A stretch of DNA of 60,652 nucleotides, taken from the NCBI GenBank assembly GCA_037176905.1, contig JBBBWG010026867.1, forward strand, positions 88,328-148,979, given 5' to 3'. Below the pieces are notes generated by a model, which was not told the DNA's origin, did no database searches, and was given only the letters and a program-made list of their open reading frames with translations. The position numbers and the translations under genes were made by a program. Below are positions 53,301-60,652 of the stretch, piece after piece (within the stretch, counting starts at the first letter, position 1; each line of letters opens with the position of its first letter). Source of the stretch: Azolla pinnata. Its lineage: Eukaryota > Streptophyta > Polypodiopsida > Salviniales > Salviniaceae.

Positions 53301-55342
53301 ATGAAAAAGGCAGAAAATCCAGTAGCTGCAGAAAAACAATCAGAAGTAACCTTCAGGCATAGTAGATAAAATATGAAAAGCAACTGCTGCAATAACAGAC
53401 TTGCTTCATTATGGTCAACATACTCGCAAGCATATAATGTAACTTCAGCATCTAAACCAGGAGAGAAAAGGTATCAGTGCGTATAGAGAGAGATGCAGCA
53501 CTAGATACTCTTGCAAAAATTGATTACTATATAAGAAATGAGTCTCCAGCAATTTATCATTTAGGTAGGTTACAACTGATCTGCTTTAATTATAAGAATA
53601 AAGAAGTAATGTTACTTACCGACTCCAATCATAAGGACGAATATCCACTTGAGTGACACATATGCTACATAATGGAATCTCCCTCTGGAAGCCTGATACA
53701 CAAAAGTAGATGATTTGAGTGCTACAGCAATTAAGAATATAGGAGGAACCTTTGAATGATAAGGACTTGGGAGGTGGAAAACATAAAAGCAGCCTGAAAT
53801 ACAGGAATCAAGTACAGAAATGGGTAATGTGAATGTTCCTCACAAAAGAGATTGATACAAGATCAAATATAGGCATTCCTTTATGAATTGCAAAGCATCA
53901 GAATATAGGATCAAGATACAGCGATTAGTTATTCGTCCACCTCTCATATTGGAAGAGGATCAGATGATATCAGGATATCGTGATAACTAATATCTTTCCT
54001 TGATATTACAAGAACTTGATTGAAATAAAACATCAAGTATAGGAGTTCGAGTATTCACTTGCTCTTTGACAGAGAAAAGGACTGAACTGAACTACATAAT
54101 GGAACGACTGAGAATGGGTCCTTATCTCCTCATCCTAACAGGAAATAGTGAACTGAAGAGCAATATAGGATAGGCTTTCATATTGATCAAATCCTCATGC
54201 AAATCGGATTGAAGTGCATGATCTTAATAGTGGCACTGTGCCTTTGCCTTCTCTTCACAAAAAGAGAGGTTCAAGAAATCGGATTTGAACACAGGATCAA
54301 TCAAAGCTAGGCATTGGATATTGCATAGTTAAACTACCCATAGGCACATAACTATGGAAATTGATTAGGAAGGCATCTTTTTCATAGAATTATCAGATAA
54401 ACGATTTCTTTTGAGGAAAGTTACATGATAAAATTTAGCACAACTGAACTATGAATGATACGCCGTTGAGACTAAGTTTATGAATGATTTCTCTAAGCTT
54501 TTAGCAGCTCCTTTCAATCAGCTCAGAACCGGATCAGTATGCAAGATCAAACAAAATATTTGAGATACATACTAATGGCTGACACCCTTAATAATGTCAT
54601 TTACGTCTCTTTGAGCTAGGTAGATCCAAAACACAAATTATGCAAATTCAAAGATTCAGCATTGACTCTCTTGATATAGATGAAGATCAAATCGAAATGA
54701 AAATCCAAACTAAAGAAGAAAAAGGAGTTGAGCTGTCTTCTGTATTGCCTCAGAATAGAAGAGATTTGCAAGTTCATCAAAAAACCAAGATGCGAATAAG
54801 AGAGTACAGGAAAAATGGGCAGATCTTTACCTACTCCTTGCAAAAAACAACTGTCAAGAAGTAGATCAAAGAGCGAGACCTCAATGATCAAATCAGGATG
54901 CTCGTCCAAAAAGAAGGGTATATACTGTGTACTACGGATCTCCTTCTAATAGGAGACAATAGCAAGATCAAAGAGAAAATAAAATTTGGGCTTTTACCTC
55001 TCAAGTTTCAACACTCTTTGAGCTATGTTAACATCAAGTTGAGATATTGCAGGATTTAGGTATCTACAGGTATTTATTTGCCCCTTCTGATAGGTGGGGA
55101 TCAACGACAAATCAGCTTGGAATCCAAACCGAGTAAGGACAGAAAAAAATACATGAAATTTGGGTATGGTTATGCACCTGCTCTTCACGATAGGCAAGAT
55201 TCTCGATGATTTCATAATCGAGGCTTTCCATGGTAGATGATTCGGACTCCTCGGGGTGAGCGTCAGTGCCATCCTCCGCCATCGGATCTGAGCTCTGGAG
55301 AGGCGACCATCGCGGCCATCGGTGCGCATACTCGACATCCAT
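47316..55342 (-). CDS. CLC-D: CLC-d type chloride channel/antiporter (Golgi/TGN)
   Basis: Twenty-two exons in transcript order: 55342-55178, 53692-53620, 53325-53104, 53029-52983, 52898-52800, 51280-51206, 51100-51012, 50826-50686, 50602-50532, 50433-50354, 50276-50127, 50051-49992, 49567-49493, 49380-49229, 49100-48965, 48878-48747, 48648-48571, 48472-48417, 48332-48249, 48169-48013, 47924-47823, 47555-47316; 827 aa in frame. The N-terminal LDYEIIENLAYREEQ and the line-by-line fit identify the CLC-d clade, which in Arabidopsis sits in the trans-Golgi network with the V-ATPase. Key sites: GSGIP (142-146, Ser favouring chloride), gating Glu in GKEGP (186), proton Glu in ALEE (253), GQFVPG, and two C-terminal CBS domains ending near the ITRKDLL block. 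Exon 15 has a GC donor. The first in-frame ATG is 55342. The last 79 residues are not familiar. Confidence 0.96.
49697..49915. repeat. 116-bp tandem duplication in CLC-d intron 12
   Basis: Copies start at 49697 and 49813 with CCATTACATTTTGTTTTCCC. They continue nearly identically through TCAAATTCCTCATATTGTAA and GAAGTTTTCTACTATTTCCA. Only a few substitutions separate them, so the duplication is recent. Confidence 0.93.
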
Positions 55343-56060
55343 GGTGATGGTGAAGCCGAATCCGGATAGGATGAACAAGCGAATTCTCCGCGGAAACCAC
55401 TGGTATATCTTCTCATGTAAGAAGTGCTGCTGTCTCTGTGATGACAAATACAATCTCGCTCGTCGATTTCTCTGCTAACTGACAGCACCAAGGCCGGTGC
55501 TAGGGGTGACCATGGAGCTATGGGAGAAGGCATGAAAAGGGCGAAGGCATGAAAGATTAGGGGTTTTGGAAACAGAGCAGCTGAGGAGGGACTCCTCTGC
55601 TTTTGTGTGCTTCCTGCTTCCTCTGTTCTGAGTCAAGAGGCGAGACGAAGAGGGGAAAAGGGGGAGAGCAGGGCATGAAGCAAGGCCATCAGTGGAAGCT
55701 CCTCCATGTGGGCGATTTGGGACGGGCTACCTCAGGTTTTGCAGTCTGTTGTCTGAAGCAGCAGCCCATGATTGTTGGAAGCTCTCCTCTATGTGGGCGA
55801 TTTGGGTCTGTTCTGAGAGGAGCTTGATGCAAAGGATCCCATGGATCTCTGTGCCTTACCTTCTTCTTGCCTTACCTTTCCCTTCATGCATCTGCACAGA
55901 TCTCCCTCTCATCAGCCATGTCCTCCTCCTCCTTCATGGAACCCATTCTGCCCACATCTTTGTTTTGTTTTGTTCCCTTGTCAATTGCCCTCTCTCATCT
56001 CTCACAATTGACTTTGCTCATCTCCTTCCGATCCTCGCTCCGATTCTCGCTCCCCGAACT
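55343..56060. other. CLC-d upstream region
   Basis: Probable promoter and 5' leader of CLC-d. It contains two copies of a word around TGTGGGCGATTTGGG (about 55708 and 55794). No other gene is recognised. Confidence 0.4.
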
Positions 56061-56250
56061 CTGCCTTCGATCCCAGAATCTGCTCTCTCGACTTTGCCTT
56101 CGATTCCAGATTCCGTTGCCTGGCTCTGCCTTCGATTCCAGATTCTGCTCTCGATCGACTCTGCTTTCGATTCCAGATTCTGCTCTCGATCGACTCTGCC
56201 TCCGATTCGAGTTTTGCTCCTAACTCTTTGCCTCCGATTCCGACTTCCCC
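56060..56250. repeat. About 32-bp tandem repeat, 5 copies
   Basis: Units of the form CTCTGCCTTCGATTCCAGAT-TCTGCTCTCGATCGA start near 56062, 56095, 56127, 56159 and 56191. The third and fourth are nearly identical. A C-rich run follows at about 56249-56259. Confidence 0.9.
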
Positions 56251-59053
56251 CCCCCCCCCAACCCTGGCACTTGATTCCAATGTATGGCATCTGGCATTGT
56301 CAAGACTTTGGCTCGTGTGGAGCAATCACTCTACAACTTCCCTTTGAATGCTTTCTTTTGCTCGACCATCGGATGGACAATTCCTCCGGTGCTCGTTCCG
56401 TTCCAGGGTGTTTGTGCTCCTCTCGGTGTTTCGTGTTCGCTTGCATTCTCTATGCTCGTTCTCTCGTGAGATGTGTTGCTTGTTTTGATCCGAGCCTCAT
56501 CACCTACAACAATATACCTGTCCTGCTTTCATTCGCCGGATCTATGCAAGTGTAGTATCTTTTGAGTAGGAGTTTTCCACGTCGAAGAAGATTCACCAAC
56601 ATATTTGAGCCCTATCGGACTGTTAGTTTGGCAAAGGATGTCGTGTCGCCGTGCAGTTATTTCATCTTTTCTCGTAGACAGACAAGTGATGGAGATTCAA
56701 ACAAAGCTTTCAACCTTCCGATGCACACTATGTACGTGGATTTACTGCAATCATGTCGGGTTCCATCATCGTGCCTTGGCCTCCACACTAACTACTTGCA
56801 TCGTTCGATGTTGGCTTCCCAATCCCACATGCAAAGGTACAGTTGTATCACTAGCATTTGTGGCTGGCCCTCTTACTTGCTCCCAAGCGTTTTGATTGGA
56901 AAGCACTACTCAAGAACCAGCACTATTACAGGCCTGTCTACCAACGCTGAGCAATATAAAGGAAGATTAATGGGAATCGGGCCCTTAATCATGTTGACTA
57001 CCCTCGAGTGAGTGACAGATTGGAGATGAGTATAGAGAATTTGTTCATTTATTATATAACAAATGATTATATTTTTGTATAATACCTTAAAGTTTTATTG
57101 AAATGAAGCTGTAAACAAGACGATCTCCACAATGTCTGAAGATGCAGTAATGAGAGGAGGTAATTTGTTCCTTTTATCAGCTTGTTTTTTAGGCTCTTAG
57201 GCCATTGTGTGTTCACAGGTACAAGCTTGTTTCAAATCATAAATTAGCCGGTTTCTCACCTATCTTACCCTCAACTTTCAACCATTCAAAATAACCTCTA
57301 CTTTTTGTTCATAAGGTTATACACCCATAACAAACATTACGCACCTAGGTCCAATGATGCCTTGAGATAAATTTTGTATTATATTCACAAATACAACCAC
57401 TCTAGCCTTTTAAACCACTTGTTTAGTTGTTCTCACCGTTTTTGGGTATTGTGTTACATATGTACACCTACGAGGGTACAATTTTTGGGTGGATATACAA
57501 TATATTGAGATGTGTACTTCAGGTTTTTTCAATGATTCCGTATGGTTTGTTGCAAAATCGTACAAATTACATCTTATAGTAGAATTTTTTGCGTAGAAAC
57601 AGCATCGGGTGCAATTATGTGTATATTTTGCACGATTATCTATGTATTGTGTCAATTTGCCAGTTGCAATGAAAACATTCGTAATTACCAGCATGAAATT
57701 TACGTATTTCCAACTAGTATAAAATTTTTATCGCAGAAAATTCCCTGTACATGCACATAATGAAGTAAGCCATGGGGCGTCATCAATATAATCCAGATTT
57801 GATGTAATTTGCCAATGGTTCTATGCTTCAAGCGTTAAGAATGGTGTATATGTTTCCTAGTGCAAACGATGTAAAATGAAAATGCATTGCTTTGATTTCT
57901 TTCTAGTAAAGCAGTTGCGCAAGTTGCCTGGCATCACAAACATTGCACTTTTTGTGTTTTCAGTTTTCAATGGCTTCATTTTGTCAGTAGTTCTCTAAGC
58001 TGCAGTGCTCTTGCAAAATTTTGCAGAGGTTACTTACATGACTACAGATTTTCAAAATTCTATATTTCTGCATATAACATGCACAAATCTACAATTCTAG
58101 TAAAGAATTCTACATTTCTATAAGTCATTTACATGCAATGTAGAGCATATATTGTAGTTTGAGAAAATTTTCTGCAATATTTATTTTCTGATTGTAGCAG
58201 CCTCGAGAACAAGTGAGATAAAGTAGAAAAAAATGGAGACGGCTACAGAAAAGAATTAGATAAAGATTAGATAAAAAGAAAGGAAAGATTACAAGGAGTA
58301 TATTAAGCAAGAAACTTGAGGTTGATGTTAAATCGAATGGGTTTTGAGATGTTCGGTACATACATTTTGTAAGGCTTGTATAGAGTGTTTTGTGATGTTC
58401 TGCGAGTACTAATTACTGACAATATTCTAGAGTCTTTTAGTTGATTCTTGAATGTTTACACTATTCTTGATACTTACAGAAACTGACATATAAATGATAA
58501 GTTGTTAATGAACTCAAGATCGATTCTCCAGCGTATTATGTATAAATAACTCACTAATTCCATTTGATATGGCCATCCATAGGCTGAATATCCTCACCAG
58601 TTTTCGCCTATGTTTGTTCAGTCTGACATGAATGGTTTTGCAAAAGAATAATTTTCCCATTGATGATAGAAGCAAATGTATCTCAACAAGAATAATAATG
58701 GGAATGGTGTCCGACATCAAGCCATTTGAGTTTCACAAACTCTTTGAATTAGGAATGGGGTTGTGATAAATTTACATTAAGCGATTGAAATTAGATCGCT
58801 AGTTTGCCACAATTAGCTATTTTTCATATGGCGGCCACTTTTCAGATACAAAGGCTTCTTCTCTGTTCGAGATGTTATGAAGCATTTTATAACAATGTTT
58901 TTACTGCTGATGTGGTTTTTGGCATCTAGATCTGGTGATGATGCCATCCATATAATCCTGTAATGGTCATCGGTAATGGTCAAATCGATACTAACTCTGT
59001 TAAAAATCATGCTCTTTTGATGAGTTTAACGGATCATATGAACCTGATTTTAA
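56251..59053. other. Intergenic AT-rich DNA, no recognised gene
   Basis: About 2.8 kb between CLC-d upstream DNA and the DUF1218 gene's stop codon. Only short open frames without recognisable features are present. Composition becomes AT-rich from about 57000 onward. Confidence 0.5.
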
Positions 59054-59875
59054 TCATACTGTGACGCCTTTCGAAGCATGGCCATCCACATTCAGGCTTC
59101 TTCGATCATGGTTGTTGACCACAGTTCGTGCGTATGGAGTCTTCTGAGTTGCCTGTTTATGCGTTGAAGGTGCCAGGTTGATATGCTGTTCATTCGAGAC
59201 TATGGGCTGCCCAACAGAGTACGTCAAAGAACTCCCTTGATTGTTGCCTCTATTTGCAACCTCATTGCCTCTATTGGAATATGCCATTTTCCGTATAGAG
59301 GACACCTGCAGGTTGTATGCTATCCCAAGCCCAGCTGTAGTGAAGGCCAACAGAGCTGCCCCTGTGAACACTCCAGATTTCAGTACAAAACATCCGCTTG
59401 AGAGATTATCAGACATGTCATGCTGATCGTTGATGCCGGCACCCGCAACAAGCAGAAGAAATGCGATCGAAAATGTTACCCTGTGATAAGATAGATCATG
59501 CAGCATTACAGGCTTCAAGATGCAGTATCATTACAGTAAATATTCCAGAAGTTTAAAAAACCATTGTTGCTATATGTTTTTCATATGGATTTTCCACTTT
59601 TAGTTGCTGAAACACTGCAAACATGGTAAAGAATCAAGAATCCGAACAGTATTTTCACTTTACCATGAGATGACCAAGAAGCTGACAGCGAGAACAGTAG
59701 ATGTGTTCGTCACAGCTGGATTGTTCGGCATTGGTTCACAACAAATACAGCCTCCTAGGATGTTTGACATCATCTGAGCTATCAGCAATGAGACTGCTGC
59801 CAATGCTCCGAGAACTAATGCTGGGCTCTTCGGATGCACACATTCATTCAATGACAACTTTATGATGTTGCTCTC
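59054..59875 (-). CDS. DUF1218 membrane protein (DEAL/VCC-like), 3' exons
   Basis: Two exons are clear: 59875-59664 and 59480-59054, joined in phase 2, with the stop at 59054. Upstream exon(s) are not resolved, so the gene is listed as 5'-incomplete. The visible part has three hydrophobic segments (SPALVLGALAAVSLLIAQMM; VLAVSFLVISW joined to VTFSIAFLLLVAGAG; VFTGAALLAFTTAGLGIAY) and conserved cysteines (ECVHPKSP, GGCICC, GCFVLKSG). This is the pattern of plant DUF1218 proteins, which include DEAL1-3, VCC and the cell-wall lignin modifiers: four-pass membrane proteins acting in leaf symmetry, vein patterning or wall chemistry. The missing part should carry TM1. A hydrophilic tail of about 75 residues rich in Asn, Ser and His is longer than usual. 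Confidence 0.78.
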
Positions 59876-60652
59876 CTGGAAAGAAGGTCGAGCTCTCAGG
59901 GAAAAACAAGAAAGAACCTCATAGCTTCATTTGATATAAAGAAAATTGTGAATACATATATGTACATGAAGCTTCCAAATTTTTTACAAATTTGAATCTC
60001 AAATTTATGCAGAAATTTTGGACAATCTTTCAGAGACCAAGACATATACATAGGTCAAGAAATTTGTAAATGCTTTACAAATCTGGACCTGAAACTTATG
60101 CAGGTTTTTTGGACAATCTTTCAGAGACCAAGATATATGCATAGGTCATGAAGCTTCTAAAGTTTTGTAAATTCGGACCTATGCATCTGAACTTTTGGAC
60201 AATCTTTCAGAGAATTTGATTAGCGAAATTGCCAAAAATCTCCACTCGAAAAGCAGAACAAGAAATAACAGGGATCTTAAATGAAGAACTCCGTAACCGT
60301 AAGCGTTTCCATCAATTATGCGTTGCTCAAAGTGCAAGTTGCTCCATTCTGTGAGCCTACTAGATGTGCTTAAAAATGCGTAATTTAACATGATTACGAG
60401 CAGACAAATTCAAAAGAAGTACAGAACATGATCTAGTTGACATACATGAAAGCGGAAAAGGAGAGGAACAAAAACACCAACGGCCATAGCCTTCCATGCT
60501 CATGTTTGATCGAGATGCCGTAACATGGGGTTGACAATCAGGAATAGGCATTGTGCATGAAGTAATTTCCTCATAAGAAATGCAACAAGGTCCACACACA
60601 AAGTGAGTGGAAGACTCAGCAATACAGATGCATGCATACACGCACACGCACA
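59876..60652. other. Probable 5' intron or upstream DNA of the DUF1218 gene
   Basis: The first exon of the minus-strand DUF1218 gene should lie here or beyond the window edge. A minus frame near 60452 with a hydrophobic start (MAVGVFVPLLFRFH, followed by GTATGT) is one candidate but does not match the family's usual TM1. I could not settle it. Confidence 0.3.
59967..60216. repeat. About 88-bp tandem repeat, 3 copies
   Basis: The phrase TTTTGGACAATCTTTCAGAG recurs at 60016, 60107 and 60193 (periods 91 and 86), together with CATGAAGCTTC, GACCTGAA.CTTATGCA and ATACATAGGTCA words. It lies just upstream of DUF1218 exon 59875-59664, probably in an intron. Confidence 0.9.

Noticed and set aside
55343..55533. 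Longer N terminus for CLC-d from frames starting at 55453 or 55533
   Set aside because: The in-frame extension has no ATG upstream of 55342, and the 55533 frame is a different reading frame that does not join the CLC coding sequence.

Overview
This is a stretch of nuclear genome from a land plant. The genes are split by many short introns with GT-AG borders. They include plant-only families: a PLS-type pentatricopeptide repeat (PPR) protein, a TDY-motif group D MAP kinase, a class I trehalose-6-phosphate synthase and a CLC-d type anion transporter. The style of the intronless PPR gene, the AT-rich repeat-filled introns and the abundant CATG/CATC microsatellites suggest a seedless vascular plant, most likely a fern. 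That lineage is an inference; only land plant is certain. A run of exactly 100 Ns at 11014-11113 is an assembly gap.

Layout from left to right: a microsatellite-rich leader (1-2095); PUX10-like UBX-domain protein on + (2096-8728, 4 exons, one 4.3 kb intron full of tandem repeats); a repeat-rich intergenic region with a trinucleotide desert, the gap and a probable MULE-type element (8729-15730); TPS1-like trehalose-phosphate synthase on + (15731-24573, 17 exons); AAE13-like malonyl-CoA synthetase on - (26277-31490, 16 exons), convergent with TPS1; an intronless PPR gene on - (32990-35512) whose 3' end lies in a tandem duplication; a TDY MAP kinase on - (36827-40895, 11 exons, two of them tandem duplicates); a second repeat-rich region (41280-44150); CLC-d on - (47316-55342, 22 exons); and the 3' part of a DUF1218 membrane protein on - (59054-59875).

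For PUX10, TPS1, AAE13, MAPK and CLC-d I rebuilt the exon chain by hand. Every proposed exon keeps the reading frame, and all five look intact. The genes are not an operon and share no single pathway; they are ordinary housekeeping and regulatory genes. Trehalose-6-phosphate signalling, malonate activation, lipid-droplet protein turnover and Golgi/TGN anion exchange are all represented.

The unusual material is mostly structural: an in-frame duplicated MAPK exon that could be a cassette or mutually exclusive exon; a serine/alanine tract at the TPS1 N terminus made by microsatellite expansion; a GC-AG intron in CLC-d; tandem duplication of the PPR 3' end; a probable MULE-like element with internal duplication; and microsatellite clusters placed 5' of three of the genes. 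I found no clear evidence of a wholly new biological system.
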